Below, piece by piece: positions 36,217-48,727 of a stretch of 64,000 nt of DNA; position 1 is the stretch's first letter; each line of letters starts with the position of its first letter. This DNA is from Trichostrongylus colubriformis. Taxonomy: Eukaryota; Nematoda; Chromadorea; Rhabditida; Trichostrongylidae. The stretch spans positions 52,346,727-52,410,726 of the forward strand of contig OZ022259.1 of the NCBI GenBank assembly GCA_963978905.1, in the 5' to 3' direction. The notes beneath the pieces were generated by a model. That model ran no database searches. It was not told where the DNA came from and saw only the letters and a program-made list of their open reading frames with translations. Position numbers and translations under genes: made by a program.

Positions 36217-37212
36217 TTAAGTTGGTGCGGCTTCTATTTCTACAATTTTATTTAGCAAAACAAATAATAGATTTTAGCAGAAACGTGTTTGGACGATTAT
36301 TTGAGAGATGTCGGAATTTGTCTTTGAGATAATTGTGCTATCTGCCCACACAGCAAGACAGGACATTGTATGTATAGCGGAGTGATTCATCAAATTAAGT
36401 GTCAGGCTTGTGGCTCTACTTGGATAAGAAAGAGTCCTAGCAATTCGAGTCAAGGAACATCTAGCTAGTATGAAACGCGATACCCTCTCAACAACTCTTG
36501 GGAGGCACAAAGCAGAGGAGCACGATGGCGTTCAATTCGAAATAAAGTGCAGGTGCTGACGCATGAGACGGAAATTCCTGCTAGAAAAGCATTAGTAGCA
36601 TTTTGAATTTGAGAGAGGAAACTGAGACTGAACAGCCGAGATGAGCGTCTGTCAATAACAAGTGAATTATCGCCGTCCCTACCGCTCTACGAGCTGTAGA
36701 ACGTGGTTAAAAGACATGCGTTTACCAAGTATTTCCTTATCGGGAACAACGAATATGCTTCACTTCCTACTGGTTGTCATCATAGTGCGGTAGCTGATTT
36801 TCCGCTCAATAGGTGGAACCACAGGGTGAGCTTATTGCTTTATGTTGCTTGGGTTTCCCTGTGTGGTCCTGACTCGATGTCGGAATCGCTAGGGAAGATG
36901 AAGTGCTCGGTGGTATAAAGTCTCAAATGTGAACCTTGCACCACGTTCAGACCTCCGAAGGCGACGGTTCAGACGAATCGTTAAGCTATTTCGATAAATG
37001 TTCCACCAAGCGACCTCGAAAACACAAATTAATTAAGCAACTTACAACTAACAATGGCGAGGTTGCAAGAAGAAACAAGCTGGAGAACTATTCGAGAGCG
37101 TTTTCACCATCGCAACCAAGAACTGCTTCCCATTTGATAGTCGTCAAGACGTTTATTTCCACTACAAAAAAGGGCGCATCAAAAAGGCGCACTAATTATG
37201 CACCAAGCTAAT
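36217..37212. mobile_element. decayed mariner-type element, family G, copy 3
   Basis: The left end TTAAGTTGGTGCGGCTTCTA and right end GCGCACTAATTATGCACCAAGC are inverted mariner-type termini about 1 kb apart. The sequence beside the right end (CATCGCAACCAAGAACTG, TTTGATAGTCGTCAAGACG) is shared with copies 1 and 2. The interior shows at most a vague trace of a transposase and is full of stops. It may be a progenitor-length relative of the 210-bp copies. Confidence 0.5.
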
Positions 37213-38576
37213 AATAAATAGAGCGCACGCAGAGGCGTCGCAGACTAAAAAAGCACCTCACTGGCGACGAAATGATCGACCTTACCATCGTTAGTGACAG
37301 TCGGAAGGATCGATCGGAACCAGAGGCGATCAAAAAACTTCGATGATGTCATAGTTTTCCTTTCTTTTTTTCTTTTCTTCGATAATTAACAATAATATGC
37401 AGAGTTGAACGCTGCTACGAGACCTTGGTGATGTTGAAATAGGTCCACCAACCTAAAACGTCAAACTCATCTTCACAGCGACCTGTCGTTCCAAGTAATT
37501 TCTGAAGTACGGTGGCACCTCACAATCAGTTATCTGTGAATTTTTGGGACTAAAACTGTCATCTGTGGATGTCTCCTTATCAGAAACATTGAAAAAAGAA
37601 CGCTTGTTCCAAAAATGAGTCATATTCAAAAATTCCCCCAATTTTTGATGGTAGCCGGTTACCCTGGCATGGCTAATTGTGTAAAGTTGTAAATGATGTA
37701 TGGTTACCCTGCGCCAGCCCAACAGGCAAGGTTGTACGGAGTGGACAGAAAGAAAGGAGAAAATGGTAAAGAAACTGATGAAAAGATAAGGAAATGAAGA
37801 TGGTCAATGAGATGGCCGATCAACATAAGAGGGTCCATTCAAGATCAGGAACGCTTTATTCCAAATTTAATTTTCTTCAAATTACTCCTCTCCAATTCAG
37901 GCTCAGTTGTAGAGCATATATTGTGATAAATCGAGTCTACACCCCTTATATGGAACCAAGCAGAGAAAAGGACTTCCTTATCAGCTATTTGGGATTCAAG
38001 AAATCAAGCCTTGCTAATCACCTTGCTCCATGAATCTTCTAGGTCTGCGCTGATACATACTCTCTTTGAAATCGTTCCATTTGTCATTTTCTTTCTATAG
38101 CCATTTAGATTTAACCATAACTACCTAATTTTCCGTAACTTTGATGCACATGCGGTTGATAATTACATAGTTGTCTAATTTTGGATGTATCACATAAATT
38201 TCCTCAAGTAATAAGTGAATGAATATATATTTTCACCACTCATTGACAAGACCCATGGCCTGAGATAAGACGAAGACATGAGCTGCTCAGTGAAAACTTC
38301 TTCTTCCAGGAATACGCCATGTATTCTACTTTGATCTCGAATTTTCGAGTACTAAGGGCTTTCAATAAAGCTGGTTTGTGAGGCCGCGCCCAATATTTTA
38401 GTCTTCCACAGAAGCCCGCTGATGACATTCTCTTTGAGATGTGGCAGCGATAAAGCAGATTAAGACGATTGACAGTATGAACACTAATCCGATCGGCTTG
38501 AAAAGTACTTCCTGTCATTTATCGGCATTATCACACGACTTTTGGTCAATACGGATCATAACTCAGATACCGCGGG

Positions 38577-38584
38577 TATAAATA
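38577..38584 (+). promoter_or_regulatory. TATA-like box of lipase 2
   Basis: TATAAATA lies 54 nt before the ATG, preceded by CTCAGATACC, which includes a GATA core. GATA factors drive intestinal genes in nematodes, but a single core is weak evidence. Confidence 0.4.
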
Positions 38585-38603
38585 TGTATGGTATGCACTC
38601 TAA

Positions 38604-38614
38604 ACGTTATCGCA
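38604..38614 (+). promoter_or_regulatory. candidate trans-splice acceptor, lipase 2
   Basis: CGTTATCGCAG ends 16 nt before the lipase 2 ATG, at nearly the same spacing as in lipase 1. The pyrimidine tract is poor. Confidence 0.35.
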
Positions 38615-38630
38615 GAAATTCCCTGAACAC

Positions 38631-41600
38631 ATGATTCCTCTGTTTGTCCTTGCTACAGTACTTCTTTCGCATGTGGACAGCTTCCCGTCTTGGTTTCGGT
38701 ATGATCCCGAAATCAAAATGACAGTGGTAAGGAGTCACTATCCTCGCTCCTAGTCTATTTTGCAAACGATAAGTCTAGTCAAGCTATATGTATGTACTTT
38801 CAGCCGGAGATCATTCGATACTGGGGTTACCCAGTTGAGGTACACTACGCTGTTACCCAAGATGGATATATTCTTGAATTACACCGTATTCCTTATGGAA
38901 AAGCTGGTTAGCAGTAGAGATTGAAACTGTGAAAGCACAAAGTAGAGCGATGGATGTTTCAGGGCCAACAACCAATACCGCACGTCCGGTGGTGTTCTTA
39001 CAACATGGTTTAGAATCTAGCAGCAGTGATTGGGTGACGAACCTTCCTGAACAGGCTGCAGGTGTGGTTTTCTATAAAAAAATCGTTTGTGAAGGGTATC
39101 TCCTTTCAGCTATCATTTGATGCAGCGGGTAAAATATTGTGGTTGAGGGCCGATAATCGACCAAAGGTGCCACTTTGGTTTGTGTCACAAAGCAGAAAGA
39201 ACAAAATGTCAGGTGCTATCGCAATCGTTGGGGTATCTTATGAAAAATGGACATCTAAGCATCCTGGAAGGATCTTTGAGAGTTCAATCGGCACTCTCAG
39301 ATGTATATTTTCGCCTAAGCTCTAGTGAAGAAAAAAAGAGGTTCTTTCCTCCCTGGGCTTAGTTTAAATAATGCCCGTAGTTGAACTCCCCTCTCCCTCA
39401 CCTCAATGTGTGTTAGAAATTCCAAGAAATGAAGCTCATCTTGGTTTCAGCCGGGAAGGAGTTCCCCGTCGCTTCGAGTGCACTTTACACAACATAAAAG
39501 CCACACACCTGACCCCTGAAATTCGTTTGTGGTTTTCCGGGACACTGAAACGTCGCACCTTGTGCTTTGAAGGCACCGGGAGGGGTAAGAAAAAGCTGAG
39601 AACTATGATACATATTCTTCAAAAAGCAAACTTTCCACCACAGAAGAGGTTATGTGTGGATGAACTCGCATTGAAAAAGCGCGGCATGGGGTCTTATCAC
39701 GACCTCGCAGCACGGCGCGTCGTCCCGCAGTCCTGCAGCCGGACTTGCGGGCAGCGGTGCGAGAAAGGGAAAGGCGTTCGGGTTCCTACTTCTCGGGTTT
39801 TTCGCCGTTTTGTCTCGTTCTTCCTCCACTGTTACATTGCTGAGCACTCCTACTTTCATATTTCATAATCTGCCAGATTTACCCCTTCCGGTGTCTCCAA
39901 AGCGGAGCAGGGATTCAAGAATAGTGCTATGTCTGCTTGCAATACTCGCTTTCTGCATGCAGTCACATTCAGATCCGATGAGGTAATTAATCTTCAATCC
40001 TTTCTTCAGTCGTCGCTCGAAAAATCATTATTCAGTGATGTAATCACTTTTACCAATGCACTTCGATAAAATAGTGCGAGACGGCGTGACAGAGTACAGA
40101 TAAGATTACAGGAGGACGTGGGTGAAGAACATGAAGCTAGAAGCGCCGCATCACACTTTTATGGCAGACATGACAAGAAAAAAGCGAACGTCTCCCGCCA
40201 TTTCCAAGGAATTTTTGATGGTCGATTGAACAGCATCAGAGTTCTTTGGCATGGTAAAGGCAGTGACCCAGACGTCCTTGGGTATGTGAGTGCGACACTA
40301 TCAAATCAAACTTTCCTACACTTCTCAGTAATAGTAGTCACGATAGATCCTCCCCTCGCCCATGAGTAAGTCCCGCGCCGACGTGAGGTCCGCGCGTCAA
40401 TTGTCGCCGCTTTTTTCTGTACGGAGCATCTTCTGCTGACTCTTCCACTATATGAGACGGGTCCAATGAGTGCCCTTGAGACCTTTTCTTGGTGGCTTCT
40501 CGTGGCCGCTTGCCGAGTACTTTAAAATCTATTTTCATATTGGGTGGCCCTGCGACCTCTCAGCACGTGCGTGTACCATCGTGGCCATCCTTTCCTCAAC
40601 TTCATCTGAGCGAAGCCGTCTGCATGACCACTCTGACGCCTACATTTCTAATCCTGTTGAGCCGCACGCCCATTTCAGCATCCTCATTTCCGCGTAGTAG
40701 GTATATCTGCCTTTCGTGATTCCTCACTGTAAGGTAGGAGTGGTGTAGCTACCATAGAGCACTGTGGGTCTTACCATCAATCGCTACATCTTGCTATTTA
40801 GAATGCACCATGGATCCAGAAGTATCTAGTGAACTCCCTCCTTTGAAGCCATGCTGCAATTATCCGAGCTTTCACAGCCTGATATACAGTACCCTCTGCG
40901 GCTAAACCACTTCGTAGGTATCGAAGGTGTCTTCCGATTGGACTCCAGTCCTCAGCTCAAAAGCTTGGTCTTCTTGCCCTTCGGTCGGAGGCATTCTCTA
41001 TCTCCCATCTCTGCACCTTCGCCTGAAGTTCTTCTCTGGTAATCGCTATCGGAGCAACTTCTTCAGCATGGACGATGGTTTTCAGTGGATGGCATGATGA
41101 AAAGGCAGAGTAAGGTGATCCAAGGGGAGCTATAAGAGTAACGGGCTCAGAGCTGAATTTCGGTGTACCCTTACCGAGATCCGTGACTCAGTTGTCAGCT
41201 TCAACGGAGCGCGTATGACTGAATAAATTCCACCGTACACATCTTGTGTGAGGATAGATGCTCTGTATTTGTCCCTTTGAAGCGCGTTCCTGATTAGCGA
41301 CTGGGGTAGGTGGTCGAAGGTTTCTGAGATTAAAGAAGGGTAAATAGCAAGACCAACGCATTTCGCTTTTTTTACCAGTGATCTAAGTATGTGGAAATGG
41401 CATCCGTGACAAACCGCTCAGATATGAACGCGAACTGCTTCTGAGAGGTGGTGCCGAGCCCATTTAGCCTTAAGCCAACCAGCCGTTCGTACAGCTTCAT
41501 ATAATATGAGCTTTCAACATCATTCCCTGATAGTTCGAATACTACATTGCGTCCTCCTTTTGCTTGAATAGAGCGATTGCACCGGTCCTTCACCAGTCCG

Positions 41601-44600
41601 GAACTTACTCTTTGCGGCATCATGCTGAGAAAGCTTGTGACCCGCTACGTACCGTATTCTCCAAGTGCCTTAAATGCCTCTATTTGTACTCTTCTCGGGC
41701 CAGCGGCTTACCAGTCTTCATTTTTCCTAGCATTAGGCGTGCTTCTCCTTTCGTTTAGGGAAAGATGGAGCCCGTAGCCTCCTTCTGTATACTCTCTTTA
41801 CGAGGCAATTCTTCGTTTAGAAGCCAATGGAGATACCCTCGTCACTTTCTCTTGACATCTGTTGGTTTCCTCAGAATAACGCAATCATTGCTCTTCACCC
41901 TCTTTACTACTCTGATGCCTTGGATGGCTCGATGTCTGAACTTAGCCGGACCAAATACAACTTTTGTGCCTTTACACCATTCCACCTCTCGTACAAAGCA
42001 TATACTTCCGTGTTCTTTGTTTTAGCTATCTTGACAAACCTCGTTGGAAGTTTCAGTGTGTTCGCTCGTTCTTCGTTTCCCAGCGCTTGTATGCCTCTTA
42101 CTTCCGTTTCATTTCCCCCTGGACCTCCCCTTTCCAAAATCACGCTGCTTTGTCTCCTCTGAAGCCACCTTGGGTCCTGTCCAGCGTTTCCTGCGCTCTT
42201 TCTAAGATCATCTCAGCTGTATTATCTGAGGTCTTCTGGGTCGGACCGTTAGGTTCATGAAGAGCTGTATTGTTTCTCCAGTATCCTTCTCCTGAGTTCG
42301 TCCCCTTCCTCTTTGTGCAGGTTTCGTCACCTCATTCGGCTTTTAACTTTGTTTTCTTGAGAAGCTGCACGGCAATTTCTGCTACAAAGAGCCTAATTGA
42401 AAGACGAGTTTTTTTCGTGGCAGTACCTCAGTGTCCTTCCCAGACTTGAGAGCTGTTCTTCTTACTAGTGCATATTCTACTTCCGTTTGCCTCCCTCCAC
42501 TGCTGCGGGCAACCTTTTGAGTATCATTTTCCGCGAAGTATGTGCTGCAAACTGCTAGACCGTGGCCTAGGATCAGCTGCAACATTCTTTCTCTCTCAGC
42601 ATTCCTTACTCCCAATTCTTTGCCTCCATGCAGTTTTTCCCGCCCTTTTCTATCTCTGTCGACATACTTCAGATTCTTCTTATGTTACCCACAAGTTCTA
42701 TAACTAGTGTTGAACGTTTCCCCTTGTGACACTAGTTATACACCACGTGAGTAATCTACAAATAAAAAATTTATAGTTTATGCCTGTTGAGATCATCGTC
42801 CTTCTCGCTTCTGAATTGCGATGTGTACGCAATTATCGTGGTCCATTGATCCTCATTTGTGTTCATTCTTACTGCAATGAGTCATTCAATGATTCTGTTC
42901 ACAACAGCGCAATCTTTGAAGAATCCACTACAGCGATCACTCCTCTCCGTTCAGGGTATTCGTCGCTGTAGAAGAGTTTGCCTCCTATTTCCCTCGTGTC
43001 GACGCCTTTCCAGCGCCTCCTGGAAACTTAGGAGAAGGATTTCCGACGTGTCATCATCTAGCAACCTCTCTCCAGTGGTAGTCGCGTTACAAGAATCTCT
43101 GTGTGTGCACACAATGAGTCTGACGATGGGGCAAGTAGAACTTCCATCTCTGCTCTCTATCCAGCCGACGACAGCTAAATATATGAAAGATATGTTTCAC
43201 CACGCACCGCATCACTGATGTATCGATCAGCGTCGTGCGGATCTGTAATATCTGGTGTCATACGCTGCACATGAGACATGTTCGTATGAATTATTGACCC
43301 GGTCTAGTCTAGTACATACCGCATCCATTGTTAACATGCATCAGTAATCTTCTGTTAGGATTCGTTTTCGCCGACGCTGGTTTTGATGTTTGGATGGGAA
43401 ACGTGCGAGGGAACAAATACTCAAGGAAGCACATTCACCTGAATCCAAGCTCAAGCAGCTTTTGGAATTTCACGTAAGCGTCTAGCCTCTCATCCAAGTA
43501 ATACCCATCACGAGAAGTTCAAACTGTTACAGTTGGGACGAGATGGCTCGGTACGATCTGTCGGCGATGATTGATCAAACATTGATCGTTTCCGGACAGC
43601 CATTCGTCTATTATGTCGGCCATTCACAAGGCACCCTCACCATGTTCGCCAAGCTTTCCACTGACCCATCGTTTACCAAAAAGGTTAGTTTGGTTGAAGT
43701 CAGAGTCTGCTTGCACTACTTCGAGTTCGAGTTTTACCATCTCGATAGCTATCTTCGCTCCGTGGGTGAGGCTACTTACGCCGGAAAATCGCTTCGCGGT
43801 GTCGCACTCGCGGCGCCACCACTACGACTTGCGAATAGATTGCCTTTGGAAGCCCGGCAGAGCGAGGTTGCGTCACCTCAGCGCTTCCACCAAGGTCACA
43901 CTGCCTCCTGCACCCATGCCACCGTGCCTCCTCCACCCATGCCACACTGCCTCGCTTGAAGGCTGCCATGCCCTGCCACCGGCACTCGCGCGCCGCTCAC
44001 CGCGGGCGGCCACGCGACTTCCCGGCGTAATTAGCCTCACCCCCGCTCCATAGTCGATATGCCTGGTCATATCACTGTTGGAAACGTGTGACAGTATTAA
44101 AAAAAGAAAATGGGGAAAAAAGGAAGATGTTGAAGGCAGTGGGCACGCTGGGCAAATCGGTGAAGCGAGCTTTGCGTGCTCCTCATTGGTGAGCCATTTC
44201 GGGCGCCGACTTCGACTGCTACTGCCACTTTCAAGGAACGGGCTACCTTCAAAAAAAAAAAGAGCGGTTCGTATTTTGAAGCGGAAAATGGGGTGATCGG
44301 GTTTAATTTTGGGGATAAATGGGTGATATGTACGTTGTAGAAATCAAATACTCCATCGCGCACTCATTCTTCTCTTCCTTAGATCTTTACCGGTGACTCA
44401 CCTCAAGGTAAAAGGATTCAGGTGAAAATGTTCTTCGCGTTGGCTCCCATAGGATCAGTTGCTCATATTGAAGGTCTCTTGAGAACACTTACGACCGATT
44501 TCGCTACTGGATTCACTGTAAGAACCTTTTGTAAAATGAAAGAATATCACAGAAAGACGAAAATCATTCCTTGAAAAAATATCTCACTTTATAGGCTTGG

Positions 44601-46831
44601 ACTCAAATGTTTGGATCGGGTGAATTTCTTCCAAACGATTTCTTTATGAAATCTTTTGCATCATTGGCATGTGGAAGCGCCATAGAACGTGAGATTTGCA
44701 AGCATGTCTTATTTGCTATTGCTGGTACCGACACGAGAAATATGAACACGGTGAGTGGTGAAGGGTATCTGAAATAACGTGAAAGCTTTCCGCTTTGAAT
44801 GAAAAATGAAATAGGATAGGCCGCCGTCAGACTTTGCAAGTTTGCGATTCTGCCATTTTGCGGTGTCGCGGCTCCGCACGCGAAGTTGCGGCATTGCACA
44901 ATCTCAAAGTCATAGAAAACCGCAAAATCTCAAAATCTGACATGACATCGGTCACAGCCCCCGTAAGAAAGATCGCAAAAGTGAAAATCCGATAATACAG
45001 TAGTATAAAGCAATACTAGAAGACGGGCACAATGTATTTATAGGCTTTAGCCTAGCCATGTATTTCACTTCAAACGGGAAACAGAAGAATTAACACCGTA
45101 TCCAGTATAACAATGAAATTAGCAGTTTTCATTGAGGCCTGGGTTTTATTCCACCAAAAACTTGACATAGGGAAGTTAGGTAATGGTGCGGTAAAAAAAT
45201 AGATTAACCGCCGCGAAACCGAATTTAAGACCCGTCCCCATCACAGATCCCCGTTGAACACGGGTTTCTTTGCAGATTCTGCACCACTGAAGGGGTGGAG
45301 CAATGACCAAAGCGAGCGATGTCCGTTGTCCCGCCCAGCACAACTATTCAAGCGAGTGGGAAACAGTGGAAACATGATAAAGCCTGGGAGCTTTTTGATC
45401 CGAGTAGCGCCACATATTTTCTCCTTGACAGCGCATTCATCTACAGAAGACACACTTCCTACTTCCAATTAGCGAGCGAGCGATATTCTTCCGAGGCTTT
45501 TGAAGATTGATCATATAGCACCAGTTTGGCAAAGAAGGAATAATCCAAAGGTGCATGGCACAATATCCTGGAGGATAGCATCGTAATGGAAATCGTAGCG
45601 CCAAATAATCTCGTCAAAGAAAAAAAAACTGCCTATGACACCACCCTCCGTGATGAAGTCGTCAAAGTGGGGATAGGGGTGCTATCGCAATGTAGGGAGG
45701 GGTGGGACATCCCACTATGAACATTATTTTTACCTAAGCCTGAGGGGAAAAGGGAACCCCTTCATTCCTCTATTAAGACTTAGGCAAAAGTATACATTTG
45801 AATGTGCAAATTGACCCCTCAAGGATCTTTCCATGATGCTTAGATAAGCAACTTTTTATAAAATGCCCCCCCCCCCCACCTCATGTGATAGCACCGGGAT
45901 AAGTTCTGTAGCGGTGGACGAGTTCACCAGGATAGCCCGCTCATTACAGAGTAGATGGATGGTTTCAAGATGATAAAATCAAAAGGATGCGCTGTAGTTG
46001 CTGTCCATTACCCAACAGCAACACCGCACACCTCAGATGCCCCGAGTGACACGTACACTTGGAGGTGGTTCCTACGCACCTTCAGGACCCATTCACGAAG
46101 GGTTCAATGTCACGGAACCATTACTTGTCTGTAGTAGAATATAACACCCGTCTCCAAATCTTATTACGTATTACGTTGATCCTGGCGCCGAATGCTTCAA
46201 GCCTAATTGGATTCCACTCCATATACCAGTGTAAAAGATATTAGAGCATTCCAAAGACTGGCCAATCATTGGCATATTTTAATTATACAAAGTTATACAA
46301 AAAGGAACGCACAGGACTGTGACTTTCCTATTTTAGACTCGAATTCCCGTCTACCTATCCCACCTACCTGCCGGCACATCGTCACTGAACCTTTTGCACT
46401 GGATTCAAATGGTCAAAACGGGAAGTGTAGCCATGTTAGACCTTGGAGAGAAAAGAAATCTGGCCACATATGGGCAGGTATGGCACTCAGTCACATCCTG
46501 TTGAAAAGTATTTGAATGCTATTTCATTCCAGAAAATTCCTCCATCGTATGAGTTCAGAAACATTTCCACAATTCCTATTTATTTATTTGCTGGCGGAAA
46601 TGACATACTTGCTAACAATCAGGATATTAATGGCTTCTTACTCCCTCGAATCGGATCCTCCGTTCAGGTGAGGAGACTTTCCAATTCATGACCAAATCTG
46701 ACACTGTTTTTTTTCAGCTAAACGTACATCTGCCCGATTACAATCATTTGGATTTTATATGGGGTATTAATGCCGTCACAGACGTCTACAAACCTATAGC
46801 GAATCTCATTCGAAAAAACCGTCAGCCATAG
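38631..46831 (+). CDS. secreted acid lipase 2 (gastric/lysosomal lipase family)
   Basis: Predicted exons: 38631-38726, 38804-38906, 38963-39061, 43359-43473, 43533-43683, 44422-44517, 44595-44750, 46337-46477, 46533-46667 and 46718-46831, giving 401 residues. Every intron has GT and AG ends. A signal peptide is seen ([18 protein letters not shown]). The block [20 protein letters not shown] follows, then [17 protein letters not shown] carries the nucleophile Ser, AGGND the Asp and YNHLD the His. Exons 2 to 6, 8 and 9 have exactly the same lengths as in lipase 1, showing tandem duplication with the gene structure kept. It is expected to hydrolyse lipid esters at acid pH in the gut lumen or lysosomes. 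Introns 3, 5 and 7 are swollen by an antisense LINE and MITEs. Nothing suggests a defect. Confidence 0.92.
39566..39900. mobile_element. MITE family E, copy 3
   Basis: Ends TTTGAAGGCACCGGGAGGGG and CCCCTTCCGGTGTCTCCAAA, matching the family E termini; the interior is unrelated to copies 1 and 2. A 165-codon frame crossing it is discounted because it spans the element boundary and has no motif. In lipase 2 intron 3. Confidence 0.7.
40340..43160 (-). pseudogene. decayed RTE-type LINE, antisense in lipase 2 intron 3
   Basis: Read on the minus strand, in order and in several frames, the endonuclease-reverse transcriptase polyprotein of an RTE-type element can be followed. Near 43010-42960 is [19 protein letters not shown] (endonuclease start). 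Then [20 protein letters not shown] and [19 protein letters not shown] at 42615-42382 (endonuclease end). Next [20 protein letters not shown] (linker) at 42143-41907, [20 protein letters not shown] at 41623-41372 (reverse transcriptase fingers), and finally [20 protein letters not shown] near 40540-40340 (C-terminal tail). The catalytic YADD region was not recovered. Many stops and frameshifts show it is old and inactive. Family assignment rests on remembered similarity to RTE proteins and is not a search result. Confidence 0.75.
43762..44043. mobile_element. MITE family C, copy 2
   Basis: Ends GTGGGTGAGGCTACTTACGC and GCGTAATTAGCCTCACCCCC. The interior contains the family sequence CGCTTCGCGGTGTCGCACTC and the CACCCATGCCAC array. 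In lipase 2 intron 5, starting about 80 nt after the exon 5 donor. Confidence 0.85.
44819..44942. mobile_element. MITE family A, copy 3 (shortened)
   Basis: The left end GGCCGCCGTCAGACTTTGCA is good; the right side ends early at CAAAATCTGACATGAC. The core GTTGCGGCATTGCACAATCT is intact. In lipase 2 intron 7. Confidence 0.75.
45866..45877 (-). repeat. poly-C run (12)
   Basis: An uninterrupted run of 12 C in lipase 2 intron 7. Confidence 0.95.
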
Positions 46832-47053
46832 GGAAGAGCAGACAACACGAAACATCAACGACCTCAGGATAATATAATACTTTCCTATTATAGGCAAAGA
46901 TGAGTAAAAATATTCCAGTACCAGAATTCAGGCAGAGGGGCAGCAGCATGAGGTTATACGCTTCACTTGCATGATTCGCGGGATCGAGTGCCTAGATCAA
47001 GCGAGCATTTCGTGGGCGATTAATTGCTTACAAATATACTTGAAAAGACACCA

Positions 47054-47059
47054 AATAAA
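47054..47059 (+). terminator. possible polyadenylation signal of lipase 2
   Basis: The first canonical AATAAA after the stop codon lies 223 nt downstream. Closer variants such as AATATAATA at about 46870 could serve instead. Confidence 0.25.
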
Positions 47060-47810
47060 ATTCCATGTTTCTTGAAGAGACTTCCTGGCGTATCGGCGAA
47101 ACAGTGAGGAGTTAGAAAATGAAGGGTGGGAAGGAACGATAGAATTCTGAAAAATGGAACAAAAACGAAATAATGAAAAACAATTAAAAATCGATCTGAG
47201 TATCCGTATAGAGCAAAAAGCCGTGGAATAATCCTTAATAGAGAGATGGAGGATAAAAGTAGGGAAGACAGAGAGTATCCGGCTCTCCGCATATGTGTAA
47301 TGTCACGATGATCCCAAATGGGGAAGTTCAGTTGCGCTTGGTAGGACTAATCAGTTACTTTTATCTCCCCGTTCCACTACACGGAAACTGGCTCCACTCA
47401 AAGAAATAATGAAAGAAATGACACGGCGGAGATAGTGACGATTAGAATAGTACAATTCAAATACGCACTTTATTTTGCGAGTTTTACTCGAGTCATTGGC
47501 CTTACTGCATTAAGTCAGCAGGGTGAGTTCCTGCCTAATGGTTAGCCTGTGAATTAGAGCTTTAGTATGAGTGAATAGAAGACCTTGTGCAATAATGGAT
47601 ATTTTGCATTGCATCCATTTTCTAAGCTGCTTCCTCACTGCAGCGAGCTGCTCTCCTCCAACGTCTACATCCATGGCAGGAAAACAAAAAGTACAACATT
47701 AAAAATCGTAAAATCGTAGCATCTTTCAAATGCTTGCCCCTTCCATGTAAATAGCGCCGAACCTACCGTGGAGTACATTTGAGTACTTCAACAACAATAA
47801 GCATACTGTT

Positions 47811-47900
47811 ACAAGCATGCTGAGTTAAGGGGGAAAAGCGAAAATCAGCAGCTATCAAAATCCGCAGCTATCAAAATTCGAAAATAAAGCATACTGTTAA
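47811..47900. repeat. fragment related to the element at 18318
   Basis: GTTACAAGCATGCTGAGTTAA matches the left end of that element, and GAAAATCAGCAGCTATCAAAA matches sequence just beyond its right end. The word CAGCTATCAAAAT is itself repeated. Confidence 0.5.
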
Positions 47901-48727
47901 ACTGGTAATATTCAAAATAAAAGTCTCAAAATGGTAAAGTAAATCGATTAATAGCACATATAATGGCCCCAGCCACAACAACATAGAAGAAGCTTGACAC
48001 TACATCGAGTAAGCGGTACACTCTCACAGGATCGTTTATAAAAAGGAGATCAAGTGAACCATAAACTGGATTAGAGTAAAGAAAAGGTGAGGAAAATGTC
48101 AGAAAGAAAAAGGAAATGAATGAGACGATGATGCTGACGCTGTCGATGTTTCCATAGCCAGAGGCGGCACGAGATCGATTGGATCTACGTTGATCTAAAG
48201 CGGTGATCACTTATTCTACGGCTATTCACGAATTACAATAAAACTACAATAATCAATAAATTAATGAATTTCAAGCTAAAGCAAGTTCATCTTTATTCTA
48301 AGCTGTTCTTTTGACGTAATTTTCTAGTGTTAGCCGAAACGTAGGTGTATGCAAAAAGTCCACTGATACGCTCCGAATAGCGTTCGATGCGGGACCAGAC
48401 GAGCTTACCAAGAAAATTCATTAACACGGAACAATCAACGAAACGCAATAAACGAAGCAAAATCATTAAAAATCACAATGACCACGGGGAGATCTCTGGA
48501 GGGAGGCAGCCGTGATGCTTGGAGGATCCGATGAAATCGACGGGGTGTTTGCTCGAGCGGCTGAAAAGGGTGTATCTTTAAGCCGTAACACAGGCGCTTC
48601 AGATGAGCACTAGGGCTGAACTATCGGTGACACACAGGCAGTACGGAATCGGGGGGAAAGAAATCGGTAGAGCCTCTGCAACTCCCTCTACACAGAATAC
48701 TCGGCAGGTCTCCTAGGCTGCTTCATA

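Larger units (their letters stand above)
35400..38576. other. spacer between the two lipase genes
   Basis: Besides the two elements listed, no exon of a third lipase and no other gene was recognised. The nearest frame to a gene (minus strand 37453-37722) has no known motif. Confidence 0.45.

Noticed and set aside
39371..39868. Plus-strand frame of 165 codons in lipase 2 intron 3
   Set aside because: About half lies inside the family E MITE and the rest outside it; no recognisable domain and no splice signals joining it to anything.
43543..44053. Overlapping plus-strand frames of 138 and 146 codons
   Set aside because: They read through lipase 2 exon 5 into its intron and into a family C MITE; the true frame ends at the exon 5 donor at 43683.
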